Shown in pieces: positions 25,778 through 37,232 of a DNA stretch of 64,000 nucleotides. The DNA is from Adineta ricciae (lineage: Eukaryota > Rotifera > Eurotatoria > Adinetida > Adinetidae): assembly GCA_905250025.1 (NCBI GenBank), contig CAJNOJ010000057.1, forward strand, positions 401,164-465,163. The letters are read 5' to 3'. The notes below the pieces were generated by a model. That model was not told the DNA's origin, ran no database searches, and worked only from the letters and a program-made list of their open reading frames with translations. The stretch's first letter is position 1, and each line of letters begins with the position of its first letter. Position numbers and translations under genes: made by a program.

Positions 25778-25800
25778 GTAATTGTTTTGTTATTTGTTTC

Positions 25801-25808
25801 TATTTCAG
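25801..25808 (+). promoter_or_regulatory. Intercistronic acceptor directly before the NADAR start codon
   Basis: The 31 nt between the CMSS1 stop and the NADAR ATG are T-rich and end TATTTCAG, with AG at 25807-25808 abutting ATG at 25809. A cis-intron joining the two frames is unlikely because the CMSS1 stop would stay in the upstream exon. A spliced-leader acceptor fits. Confidence 0.5.
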
Positions 25809-26282
25809 ATGGGTGGACCAGCGGATATTGATGGAAAATCACATTCGGAAACAGATAATTTCCTACCATGTAAATTCGTTATCGATGGGATAACCTATTC
25901 ATCAGCAGAAAACTATTTTCAATGCGCGAAGACAACGAATCAAGCTGACAGAGACATGGTTCTGCGCTCCGGGCCAGGTACATCGGCTTGGGCTGCTGGT
26001 CAGCGCGTGAAAATTCGTGATGACTGGGAATCGATCAAGGTCGACGCGATGTACAAAGGCAACCTGGCAAAGTTTCAGCAAAATGACGAGTTACGACAAG
26101 CTTTGCTGAGTTCCGGCAACGGTTCAGTTCGTTTCACTGGTTCAACGGCTTTTTGGAACCATTGGAACGGGCTAATTATGGAAAGAATTCGTGCTGAATT
26201 ACGTCAGAGTGGCGAAACTGATGCCCGTCATGCTGCTGAAATTCGCGACGCCATGGAGAAGTTCGCTCGTCAAGGCAAATAA
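25809..26282 (+). CDS. NADAR-domain protein (YbiA/DUF1768 family)
   Basis: Single exon, 157 residues, almost all one NADAR domain. It has the N-terminal NFLPCKFVIDGITYSSAEN strand-helix start with the YSSAENYFQCAK motif, then GPGTSAWAAGQRVKIRDDW and the C-terminal FTGSTAFWNHWNGLIMERIR. NADAR proteins are N-glycosidases acting on riboflavin intermediates (YbiA) or on ADP-ribosylated guanine; the usual conserved residues around ENYFQ and DDW are present. No targeting signal is seen. It lies downstream of CMSS1 as the probable second cistron of a dicistronic unit. An AATAAA at 26327-26332 would end the transcript. Which substrate it uses cannot be told. Confidence 0.85.
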   Translation: MGGPADIDGKSHSETDNFLPCKFVIDGITYSSAENYFQCAKTTNQADRDMVLRSGPGTSAWAAGQRVKIRDDWESIKVDAMYKGNLAKFQQNDELRQALLSSGNGSVRFTGSTAFWNHWNGLIMERIRAELRQSGETDARHAAEIRDAMEKFARQGK

Positions 26283-26326
26283 AAACTGTGATACTTTGTT
26301 TTTACAAATATTTCATTTAATTTCGA

Positions 26327-26332
26327 AATAAA
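26327..26332 (+). terminator. Poly(A) signal of the CMSS1-NADAR unit
   Basis: AATAAA 45 nt after the NADAR stop. No AATAAA lies between CMSS1 and NADAR, which fits a shared 3' end. Confidence 0.45.
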
Positions 26333-27561
26333 ATGCGACTTTTTTAAAAATATTCACGTATTCACTCTTCATCTATCGGTCCGCACTATACAGTTCAAGC
26401 GAACTTACTTTGACCTCTCGTTGACACAATTTCGCATGTTAACGAATCTTCTGTCAAAAATTTGATCATAGTAAAAACAACGATGATAAGAATGCAGATC
26501 ACAAAAGCATCTGTACGACGGGATGCATATTGGAAGCTCATAGATTGACTTTAAATTAGTTTCTAATTGACGCATCCTAAAATGATTCGGAAGTCATCGA
26601 CTGATTATCAAAGATTGAATTTGTCATGAATTATTCGAAGAAATAGAAGTCATTCTCTTGATAATTTCTCCATCTCGTTAATTGAATTCATTCGTTCTAC
26701 CCTCGGCATGTTTTTTTTTTCAAAGTCTACAGAGGTCCAGCTCTATCGAATGAAATACTCGCTCGTTCTTCGCAAGTCTTTCATATGAATGATTTATCGA
26801 GCATCTTTCCAGCGAGCCTCGTTTTCTCTATCTACAATTTTATTCGAAATGAGAACATCCGAGAAGAAGAGAGAAAAAAGAGAAAGAGAGAAAATAGAGA
26901 AGATAAATACTGAGAACTGTTAGTTGGATATCCGTTCATTTTTCTTCTATTATAAGTTGAAGTGAAACGCACTTTTGCATTGTATTCAACTTGACTCGGT
27001 AAGACGAAAAGATCAATGGTAGATAGCCAGACACAATTCCCTTTCTCCCTAATTATTTCTTTAGAGATGATGAAAAGGTAAATCAAAGTAGTGCTCAGAA
27101 TACGCGGCAAAAAAAAGTAATTAGATTAGATGAGTAAGTTCAAAAATAGGATCCTTCTCGAAAATAACGAAAAAGAAAAACAAGTTAATCTTCAGAAGAA
27201 ACCTTGGAGTTTTGGATTACTAACTTTGGCGGAAGACATTTACAAACAAACTCTTACATTTCCAGATAGTAATCTTTGAGAGTAGTTAGTTATTAATGCA
27301 AAACTCGCACCTCGTAAAGATGTAGAACCATGTGAATTCACAAAACTATTTCTCCGATGATGACGACTACAACTATAAAAATAACATTTCTGCATTCATC
27401 TATTTAATTAATCCAAACACCTTACCATCCTGATACGCTTTTTCTCTCTAGAAAATGAAAGGCATCACACGAGCACATATAATTATATCTCACTCTATCA
27501 CTTCTCGTCCCTATTCATTTCAGATTAGAGCCTCATTGACATTTGTTCGTTTCAGCACAAA
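26333..27561. other. Intergenic region
   Basis: About 1.2 kb with no convincing gene. AT-rich; minus-strand frames here are low-complexity Ser/Phe/Leu-rich and judged spurious. The last 20 nt before 27556 hold an acceptor-like TTTCAG (AG at 27554-27555) that leads into the peptide gene. Confidence 0.5.
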
Positions 27562-27822
27562 ATGCATTCACGATCAGTTTTCATTCTTTGCACTCTTGCT
27601 GTTTTCTTATTGATGGTCTCGTCGTCAGTCACCGTCGCTGACGAAAATCAAGGAAGAAAACTGGCAAATGCCCCATGGCTCGGCGCTCCTCATTTTCAAG
27701 AATTAGCCAAACGTGGCCGATTTGTTTTCCGTGACGCGCCTCACGCTTATCATCAAGAATTCAAAGCCGATGAAATCGAAGACAGTGACGATCATCCGGC
27801 CAAACGTAATTGGCGCTTATAA
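27562..27822 (+). CDS. Small secreted peptide precursor (candidate neuropeptide)
   Basis: 86 residues. Residues 1-26 form a clear signal peptide (FILCTLAVFLLMVSSSVTVA). The remainder has dibasic sites at R32-K33, K50-R51 and K81-R82, which would release peptides 34-49 (LANAPWLGAPHFQELA), 52-80 (acidic C-terminal half) and the C-terminal NWRL. No cysteines and no Gly amidation donor before a KR are present. The ATG at 27562 follows TTTCAG by six nt, an acceptor-like context seen before other starts here. AATAAA at 27950-27955 gives a short 3' UTR. Prohormone processing is inferred from the layout; the peptide family is not recognised, and a plain secreted protein remains possible. Confidence 0.65.
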   Translation: MHSRSVFILCTLAVFLLMVSSSVTVADENQGRKLANAPWLGAPHFQELAKRGRFVFRDAPHAYHQEFKADEIEDSDDHPAKRNWRL

Positions 27823-28767
27823 ACACAAATCTCCAAAACAAAAACACGAGAAAATCCAAGATTCAACCATGAACATAACTCAAACACACACACATATATT
27901 TTTCTTGTTGTTCAATATTAATCTTCTGTGCATTCTGAGAATCTTCTTCAATAAACTAAACCAAATAAACTATCATTGAAAAAAAAACCATCCGACTCGT
28001 TCTCTTTTCTCTTTCACGCGCTTCTCAATGATACTATAAATTTTAATTAGCTACTAAATAAATATTTTTGTCATCTATTTGGCAACTTGTTTTCCGTCAG
28101 CCGAAAAACAATCACACTTGCGAAGTACATCGCAATCGTAATTAAGGCGACATATGATTACCCGACATGTAAAAATGTAATTTATGTTTAGTATTTCAAA
28201 GCACGCCGTTTGCTGTTGATTTACGTCGTACAATGAGCATTCTTGTCAAGATAGACAATGCTATCGGATGTCATTTTGTTCGCATGATTTATAATTATCT
28301 TATTCTATGCAAGATCATCGAGTTTTATTCTGCCTGATTAAATAGACTTTGTTTTCGGGAAATTCTATCAAGTGTCAATGGATGTGGATAATTCTGACAT
28401 CGGCGTTCTATTTACAAGCATGTCATCTAACGTGCAAATGTTTCTTCACACTTGCGCATCGTTCAAATATCTGTTTTAACCATACAGGCAAAATCGATCT
28501 TTTTCAAAGCAGTACTTCACATATATGTCATTTTCAAAAGTAGTACTAGTTATCCAAGAACAATTTCCTTTCGCTCACACGCACACTGCATTTGAGATAT
28601 AATTCAAGTGCAAAATCATGTCCACTGGCGCCCTCTCTCTCTCTCTCTATCGTGAATGTGTACATGTTCAATTTTTTATTTTACTGTTTTTATTTGCTCT
28701 TCGCTGTGCGAACGACACAACGTAGAACATACTATCGGGGTTATTCATAACGAATTTCGAATTCACG
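27823..28767. other. Intergenic region
   Basis: Holds the peptide gene poly(A) signal (27950-27955) and a (CT)n run at 28632-28648. No gene recognised. The final part should contain the RdRP promoter, but no TATA box is evident. Confidence 0.5.
28632..28648 (+). repeat. (CT)n microsatellite upstream of the RdRP gene
   Basis: About eight CT dinucleotides in a row, 120 nt before the RdRP start codon. CT-rich tracts can act as core-promoter elements in some animals, but no such role is shown here. Confidence 0.6.
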
Positions 28768-31700
28768 ATGACATCGAATCCACTAGATAAATATCCTCTC
28801 AATCGTCGAAAGCACTATGTGAATCGGAATTTTCAACTTTTCGATGATCTTAATAAGCACCGTGCTCGTGCTAAAATTGAACCAAATTCGAAAACTCGAC
28901 ATAAACCCGAATTTCTGCTTAGTATTCACCACAAAGAAAGTTTACAAGTTGATCATGGTTTACGATCATTAATGTCACTATTAAAAGAATGTCGAGGCAA
29001 AGAAGTGCATCATCCTGACCCGCGAACATCGTTACATATCAAAGGTCTTGATAACATTTATTACAAAACCCGAAAACCATTGCAAACTCATGATGTTTGC
29101 AAACGTTTTCAAGCTGGTATGCCTGTTTGGCTTTACTTCACAACAACTTGCGAAGCATTCGATGAAACGAAACGCACGAATGACAACGAAATTATTGACT
29201 ATACACCGAAGGAACGTCTTCAGTACGGTTATCGTGGCCGTCTGCAACGTGAACAGATCAGAATCAAACAACAAAAACAAAACCTTTCGCCCATCGCAGT
29301 TGATCCAGCATTGAATTTAACGTCAACTCGCAAAAATGCACCACTGTCGACGATCTGTCATTTAGTAACACTTGGAACATTTCTTGACTGTGGAACATAT
29401 GTTGCTCATGCCTCGACATTACCGGACATTGATAAATTTGAATTAGAATTTCGTTCGATGCCACATTCAATCCATTTACGATCGATTAGAAATAGCGATT
29501 ATTTGAATACAGATGATGATTTACTCTATAATAAAACACTCTATTTCGTGACGATCGCGCATGAACATGCAGAATCGTATTTAGTTGTTAATCATCAAGA
29601 TGATTTCATCGATTTGTTCATACCACTTCTTTATGCATTGAAGCCAATTCAAGAAATGGAATTAGATGAATTGGGTACCAGACAACGAACACGATCAACA
29701 CGATTCCATCGATTCGATACGAAACATATTGCTGAATCATCAGTGATGCATGTTCGAATTCCATTATTGAATACGAGTAGCAAAATGATTAATGATTTAG
29801 CGAGCAATTTGCTGGAAAACAACGTGAAAGTTCTCTTTGGCAACATACAGATTGTTTATTTGCCAAGTGATTATGTCAATCCGTATGAAAATTTACAATT
29901 TGGAAATTATCTTTGTAACTATGCTTGGCATATGCTTAATTCATTAGGTTTGTCTTTCTCGGTAGTCGAATTTTGCTCTTTAACTCTTTATGTTTCACTT
30001 AGGTTATCGTCTAAAGGATAAACTTACCGATAAATTCGTTTCGAAATTAGTGGAGATCTCCAACGATTCGTCTTTGTTCTATCATACTTTGCGTGATCTG
30101 TGGAAAAGTTGTAAAGACAATCGCTTCATGGATATCTATATTGCTCTGTGCAATAATGCTGTGAAATACTCGGATATTGGTGCTCGATGGTTATTCGATT
30201 GCACAACACCGAATTATTGTTATGTTCCACGTGTGATTGTGACGCCAACACAGCTCTTACCGCAACCGATGCGTCCAATGAAGGAAAATCGTGTGTTACG
30301 TGGTGGAAGATTCGGCTCCTCGTTTGCCTTCTGTCGTGTTCTTTTGCGTGATGAAGATTTGATCACCATGTCAGCGGAAACAGTTGTGCAATGTCGCGAA
30401 CATATCTTAAATTTGATTAAACAAGATCTAACGATTGCTCAAACAGATTACGAATATCTTCATTGTTCGAATTCTCAACTACGTGATCGGTCGTTTTGGT
30501 TCTATAAACCAAATAATGGAAATACAGCTGAGACGATTCGAAACTGGATGGGTGATTTTCGTTACGAATATTCGGTGTCATCGTATGTGACACGTATGGC
30601 ATTATGTTTTACCGGTTCAATCAAGACCTTTACGATACAAAAATCGACTGAAGTTGAAGAAATTCCGGATGTCAAATCTCCCGATGGACGATATGTTTTT
30701 ACAGATGGAATCGGCAAGATTAGCGAACCAATGATGCGTCGTGTTTTCGAAGCCTTGGACCTCAATCAAACATCAGGGTATTTGCCATGTGCTTTACAAA
30801 TTCGAATGGCTGGAATGAAAGGTGTTTTAGTCAAAGCACCCGAATTGGGTAATTCATATCTTTCTTATTGAAATCTAACTGATCGATTGACTTTGATGTG
30901 CTAGGTACACGTGAAGTGATTCAAGTACGTCGATCTCAGATCAAATTTGAATGTGATCATTATGATTTGGAGGTGATTGATTATTCGAAATCGTGTCATT
31001 TGACATTGAATCGACAAGTGATTACATTGCTTTCATCACTCGGTGTGCAAGATGTCGCATTTTTGCATATACAAAACGAAGCGCGTCTTCGTGCTACAAT
31101 GGCATTGTTGAAATGTCGAGAAGCGATTAGTTTGTTGGATAAAGTTCGATTTTTTGAATTTGAAAAAATTAGCAATGCGGGAAGTAAGTGAAATTCGACA
31201 GTGAATCAAAGGAAATGACTTGTATTTGTTTAGTTGATATTTCACAAGAGCCATTCTTTCGTTCGTTATTAATCGCAGCTTTTCGTGATCGACTTCGGTG
31301 TTTGAAACAACGTTCAAATATTTCGATACCAAAAACCTATGGCCGAGCCATGTTCGGTATTATTGATGAAAGTCGGACATTGCAATACGGCGAAGTCTTT
31401 ATTCAATATACATCAAATAGTCAATTGGAATCAGAAATTGTACTTGGTTATGTGGCTGTAACGAAAAATCCTTGCTTATATCCAGGTGAGTTATGCCTGC
31501 TATTCTTTCTTTCCATCCATCTTGCATTTTAGGCGATATTCGGGTTTTGAAGGCAGTCGACATTCCACATTTACATCATCTACATGATTGTATCGTTTTT
31601 CCTTGTAATGGTAAGACGAGATTCGAAGTTTACATTGTCTCATTTGTATCGGTTGATGTTTCTATTAAGGCAATCGTCCACATACCGATGAAATTTCAGG

Positions 31701-33719
31701 CTCTGATCTCGATGGCGACGTTTACTGGGTTTGTTGGTTGCCGGATCTTGTTCCGCCGCGTGAAAATCAAATCGAACCATTGAATTACGATACATCCGAG
31801 AAGAAACTTCTCGATCATGCTGTCACAATGGACGACGTTGCTGAATTTCTAATTGACTACATGGCGAATGATTTCCTAGGTGAATTATGTAATGCACATT
31901 TAGCATGGGCAGATTTAGAATCAGCGACGAGTCCACGTTGTATTGAATTAGCACGCGATATCGCCGCTGTTGTTGATTATCCGAAAACAGGCGTGAATCC
32001 GGTTAATGATGAAAAACGTCGAGAATTTAAAGCACCGCGTTATCCTGATTTTATGGAGAAGGAAATTCGAACATATGCCAGTCGAAAGGTTCTGGGCAAA
32101 ATCTACCGGCAAGCACGTTGTGCGTATGATTTACACGTTCAGTTGGAATATCTCGACGAGAAGCATTTCGTCGAAGTCGACGAAAATTTATTGATCGATG
32201 GTTTCGAAACGTACATTGAAGATGCTCGACGTCAGTACAGTCTGTATTGTAATAAATTACAACAGATTCTTGATCTGTATGATTATTCAACTGAAGCGGA
32301 ATTGATCACAGGATGTCAACCGTTATTTCTCGATGAGAAACGTTCGTACGATGCAGCTGATGTTGCTGGACAAGATTTCAAACGCTTACGAACCGATACC
32401 CGACGAGAATTTCTCAATGAATTTATTCGTTACAACGAAAAGCAACAACGAAAACGAGATCGTGAAGCAACGCTCATCTCCGCAGATCCAAAAGTTGCAC
32501 GTTTACAATTACAAAAAGCATCGGCATGGTATTATGTGGCTTATACAGAAGAACATGACGAACATGAACATTTGATTAAATCGAAATCGTTCGCGTGGAT
32601 TATGTGGGACTTCCTCTGTGAAATTCGTTCGCGAAAAGAACGAATTCATCATCTATCGTCTCGAACGATTTCTGAAGCATTGAAATCATATTATATCACC
32701 ATGGCAAATGTCAAGTCACGTTATATTTCCAATTACGAAAAAGCACGAACAAATCTTTTTAAATACTTAGTCGAAGATCAATGTGAGCATTTATTCGAAC
32801 CAGCGTATTCATTTTTAAACATTCCTGAACTGACCGGAACACGCGTTCGAGTCATTATCGATTCGCATAACAATCTAGTCAAATCCAAGACAATCATCAG
32901 TCTAAATAAACAGCAATATGACATCGTTCGATTGAATGTGAATAAAATCAAGATATTCAATAAAGCCAATCGTTTCTATTGGAAATTACTGATGCAACAA
33001 CCGGCGATTGCAACTGTCTTGGAAATAGCGCTGGATTGGGCAGCGAAACATCAATGTTTCACAAGAACGGATCGAGAAGGAAATAAAATTCTTGTGTTAA
33101 AACCTGAAATATTCTTTGAACGAGCTTTGAAAGCTCTGTTTAAAGATGTACCTGCATGTTATTTACCAGCATTTGATGATGACGATGACGACGACCCTCG
33201 ATCAGGAAAACATGTCAACGGATCGATCGATGATGAGACAACAGTATCATCCTCGGATGATGATGAACGTGTCGATCGCGAACGACGGTTGAACGCCGAT
33301 GTGTTTCTGACTTACGAACAATGGACGAATTATATGATTGATAAAGTAAAAACCATTGCTAGGATAACAGAAATGTTTATTGTACTTGTTGTAGTGGGAT
33401 TTTCAAGCCATAGCTTACAATTTTCAAAAACTAATCCGTGTTTGTAATGATGAAAAAGACATTTGCTTTCTGAACGTTTGTCATGTTCTCTTGTTGGCAT
33501 TACAAAAGATTGGAATCACGCGAAATCTGGACAATGCATCAGTTGATCTGAAAGATTCACTTGTCTATCGAGTAAGAAAACGTGATTGCTTTACTTGAAT
33601 AAGAAAAGAAAAACGATTCTTCTCGGTGCTTCTAGTTGGATCAACAACCAAATCGAGCCCGACCGTCATCTGCATTAAATGAAAGTCTTTCCAAACCTGC
33701 ATCTATTCCACCGGAATAA
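28768..33719 (+). CDS. Cellular RNA-dependent RNA polymerase (RNAi amplification type)
   Basis: About 1,500 residues in roughly eight exons with introns of about 50-60 nt. The first 1.2 kb exon has no recognised domain. The eukaryotic RdRP domain starts near 30215 (VPRVIVTPTQLLPQPMRPM, NRVLRGGRF..FAFCRVLLRDED). It continues with YVFTDGIGKIS, CALQIRMAGMKGVLV, YPGDIRVLKAVDIPHL and the catalytic GSDLDGDVYWVCW; the DLDGD codons are 31705-31719, directly after an intron. All three metal-binding Asp are intact, so activity is expected. An acidic stretch (DDDDDDDP) is near the C-terminus. Two more exons finish the protein after a 49-nt intron beginning about 33345, ending SIPPE at 33719. The family (QDE-1/EGO-1/RRF) makes double-stranded or secondary small RNAs from RNA templates. 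It is absent from most insects and vertebrates but amplified in bdelloids. Confidence 0.93.
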
Positions 33720-33946
33720 AATTTTTTGTTGCTTTTTTTTTCAATCTAGTCATTGATAAAGATGTTAAAATCTCTCTTTTTTTGTCCATTTTTGATTGTT
33801 TTCATTGTGCATATACATTTATGATGACCATGATGGTTTTTCCTTTTGAACAACATTGTTTTTTCAGTGTAATATAGTTACTTTAGTCGGAGTTGTTGTT
33901 ATTTAAGAATAAATAGAACGAAAAATACAAAATTCTTTGCAAATAG

Positions 33947-35674
33947 TCACAACGAGGGTTTCCAACGAAGCGAAAGCTTGTTTCCGTTTTGCGAAATCTT
34001 GTAATCGGAAAGTAGCTTTTCTGTATCGATTAACTTTTTTACTTGGCCGACAAGCGCGTCTGTTTCGTTCAAGACACAACACTCAAAGTAATGAAGTTCA
34101 CGAATATGAGTGGCATGTTTCATAAGAACTACTCGTACCAAGTTCTCTACTGCGCTTGCCTCGACCCAATTGACTTCGAAGTGTTCCATTCGAGGACAGA
34201 GCTTGATGAGAAAGTGTAGTAGGTCTAAATTCATCCATTGTCGCACTGTCTTAATACTATTGGTATTGATGATATGTTGAAGTGTTTCGGAATCTTCCTC
34301 ATTTAGAGTAGACCATTGCTGAACGGGTAGGGTAGATACCTCCAATGATTGAAGATTCGGTAATGATTCTAGGATAGTAGTAAAACCGTAGGATGATATT
34401 TTAGAGAAAGATATGTGTAGATCACTGAACCGAACTGCGCGTACGATGGGAGCGAAATGTAATCTGAAATACGTAATTCGTTCAATACCCCGATGGTTTG
34501 TTATCGACAATTTCATTCCATTAGCAGAATTCATCTTCTGATCAACAGATTTCAGTGGTGGTTTTTGTATCAGGTAGGACATTTCACTATTGGCTATGCG
34601 TAGTTCAATAGTCCACGTTTGCGCGATCCACAATTTCGAAGTCAGTTGATGAATAAAAGCATTACGATGATTATTTCGAAAGTCAGCGTTAGTCACTACT
34701 GTGCAACATACGAGAAACTTACGTAAGTAAGGCATATTTTGTGAAACTAATTGCTTCCAACGATTTGGATCGATGTAATGTTGACTCTCGAAATGCTGAA
34801 GTTTTAACACTTTCACGGAAGAAGAGATTTGCTTGATAAAAGCTTCAAATTTGAAGAATCGCATCGCACAATAATCCATAGTAATATGAGTCAGATTTGG
34901 TAAGGATAAACAAACATCAGTTGTCAATTCGTTGTCTGACTCGATTAACATCTGACAGGTTAGATATTTTATATACGGTGTACAGCGAAGTATCGACGTC
35001 AGTATAGGTATCGTACATTTGTGACTGATAATCATTGTTTCTATATGACTTGGATGTTCAACAGTATCGCAAGGCTTTAAAACGTTAACTTCATCGTCTG
35101 TTGGTATCGACAGTGACAGATACTTCAACGAGGGCATTTGAAAAAACCGGTGGTAGATGTCATTAATCTGAGATTGATTGTCGTTTATATAACAAGTGAA
35201 CTCATGAAGACTGGGTAAAAATGTCAAACTTGCCAAACGCACTTGAAGTTGTAACGAACTGATACCGTAAAGAATAATTGACCGTAGACGGAAGAATGAT
35301 AAATCAATAGAACAATGTTGGAAAAAATGTTGTATGGAGTATGTATTCCACAGATGAATCGAGATGATTCGATGTTTATTTGGAAGGATAACATTCGTGC
35401 ATATATATTCCACATTGGTCGTGGAATCATCCTGCATGGATATTTTCAGATTGTATTTAGATGATGTAAGAAGCTGTTGAAATCGACTATTGAGATTGGA
35501 AAATGCCTTGTGTGTAGAACATCCGTCGAGATAGTCGAATATTTCGTAATAAATTTCATTGGAAAAGTGCTCGAAACAAGTAATTAAGTTCGTTGTTCCT
35601 AAGTAGAACCACAATAATGGAGACTGAAATTATTTAAAAAACGATCTTACTTGGTATTTTATTGAGATTTTCAT
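33947..35674 (-). CDS. F-box/LRR-like protein 1
   Basis: About 560 residues, almost all in one exon. An F-box lies near the N-terminus (FEHFSNEIYYEIFDYLDG .. AFSNLNSRFQQLL), where it would bind Skp1 in an SCF ubiquitin ligase. The rest has irregular leucine-rich units (LTHITMDYCAMRFF, LPNLQSLEVSTLP, CPRMEHFEVNWVEA) as a putative substrate-binding surface. The main exon has no ATG before the F-box, so an upstream exon is needed. A short exon 35674-35651 (MKISIKYQ) joins in frame across a 27-nt GT..AG gap; this N-terminus is uncertain, and an alternative ATG at about 35702 would be out of frame. A second F-box gene of the same design lies at 37233-38806. Confidence 0.75.
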
Positions 35675-36083
35675 TCGAGCTTAACTGTCGTTTGACACTC
35701 ATGTTATTGTAAATGTTTTTTCCTTAGCACAGAACAAGCAGTATAAAAAGCTGACGAGTTTACTTCAGACGATGACTCATATTCTTCTTCCTCCAATAGT
35801 AACGAACAAAACTCACCGTGCGTAAATTCGATGAAAATGTCTGCAATCCCGCTCATTGAATACTCTGTTGTACTAAAAGACAACGGTTTTACTGACTTCT
35901 CTTTCGAAAAAGAATGCATAACCTATGTTTAAGTGACCTAATACTCATTTTCTATGAAATAATTATCTCACCATCTAAAATCTATGACGCTGTTGAATTA
36001 ATACTTCATTACAATATATACGTCGTATTCAAAAAACCTATTGTCTAGAAATCTCAAACCTCTGAATAATACCGGAAAACATA
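35675..36083. other. Spacer between divergent F-box and GPCR genes
   Basis: A minus-strand Ser/Glu-rich frame at 35704-35919 has a short plausible peptide but no motif; it could be a 5' exon or chance. Nothing else is supported. Confidence 0.35.
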
Positions 36084-37151
36084 ATGTTGTTGTCTATGTC
36101 AGAATTGGAGAGATTAGCAGAAAGGATCCGTATTGTTTCAATGTTAACCACGATTATTATTTACACGTGTCGTATTAGTTCGATTTTGCTCATGTATTTC
36201 GGACTGTTTCTCGGCAGTTTCTTTACTCTATTCCTTCTCTACGAATTATACTGTCGATCTCGACTACGCACATCAACAAATGTTCTTATCGTAATAATAT
36301 TTTGTTCTGATTCTCTACGTGCAGTCGTTTGTGCTATATTAGAAACCGTTGTTTTAACTAAAACCTGGAACACATCAATAGCAAATTGTGAAAATGAAAT
36401 ACCTGTTATTCACTATAGTCCTGTTATAATAAACTCCTGCCGAGCAACTATGGCAATACGTTCTATTTTCAATGTAACACAACCATTCGGATTTGTTGCT
36501 ATCGCATATGAACGTTTGTACATGTTATTGAATCGAAATGGAAATTCTAATATGAATGCTATTCGTTTAAAACACATTTTCATTTGGATTGCAGTCACAT
36601 TTTTCTTTGGTATTGTATTTGGTGCGTATCACGCAATTGCATATCCACCTTCGAATACGTGCTACGGACAGTCGGATACAGCATCACGAGTCGCGATGAT
36701 TATTCAACTATTCTGCATCTTTTGTGCTGCATTAATTGGAAGTCTGATTTATGTGAAAATATGTTTCACTGTGCGCAAACATCGGGCTAATCTGATTACA
36801 CCAATCGCAGAGGATAGGAATATGAGAAAGCGTATTAGACGAATGAATACGTTAGCGAAAAAGAATATTCAGTTAACTAAGCAAGCATTTATTATTTTCC
36901 TTTCGTTTTTCTTCTGGCGTCTGCCCTCGACAGCTTTGGTTTTCCTAAATTTGATCATTGCTCAACAATTACGCTACAAAAATCGATGTTATCTCGAAGA
37001 ATTTACTAATTTATCGATTCAGCTTATTTTTGTAGCGACAATCACTGATCCCTTGGTTTACATATGGACAAAATCAGTATTAAAACAAAACTTTCTACAA
37101 CTTCGATTCCTCCCGCTTCGTTTTGCACGTAGCACAATAAATGACCGATGA
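36084..37151 (+). CDS. Seven-transmembrane receptor, class A-like, intronless
   Basis: 355 residues in one exon, with seven hydrophobic segments: TIIIYTCRISSILLMYFGLF, NVLIVIIFCSDSLRAVVCAI, a TM3 ending AYERLYML (ERL in place of DRY), IFIWIAVTFFFGIVFGAY, MIIQLFCIFCAALIGSLI, IIFLSFFFWRLPSTALVF, and a TM7 with TDPLVYIW (DPxxY form of NPxxY). ICL3 is strongly basic (RKRIRRMNTLAKKN). The usual TM3 Cys/ECL2 Cys pair is not obvious. The pattern suits lineage-specific chemosensory-type receptors, but the ligand is unknown. The start ATG at 36084 is first; a second in-frame ATG lies at residue 5. The gene sits between two F-box genes that run in the opposite direction. Confidence 0.75.
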   Translation: MLLSMSELERLAERIRIVSMLTTIIIYTCRISSILLMYFGLFLGSFFTLFLLYELYCRSRLRTSTNVLIVIIFCSDSLRAVVCAILETVVLTKTWNTSIANCENEIPVIHYSPVIINSCRATMAIRSIFNVTQPFGFVAIAYERLYMLLNRNGNSNMNAIRLKHIFIWIAVTFFFGIVFGAYHAIAYPPSNTCYGQSDTASRVAMIIQLFCIFCAALIGSLIYVKICFTVRKHRANLITPIAEDRNMRKRIRRMNTLAKKNIQLTKQAFIIFLSFFFWRLPSTALVFLNLIIAQQLRYKNRCYLEEFTNLSIQLIFVATITDPLVYIWTKSVLKQNFLQLRFLPLRFARSTINDR

Positions 37152-37232
37152 CTTTGACTGAATACAAATATTTCGTGCACGCTCATAGTTCTGTCAAAAT
37201 ATTCTTGTTTAAAACACACTGTTAAACTTCGC

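Noticed and set aside
25778..25808. 31-nt cis intron fusing CMSS1 to NADAR
   Set aside because: The GT at 25778 lies after the CMSS1 stop codon, so splicing would leave the stop in place; it cannot make a fusion protein.
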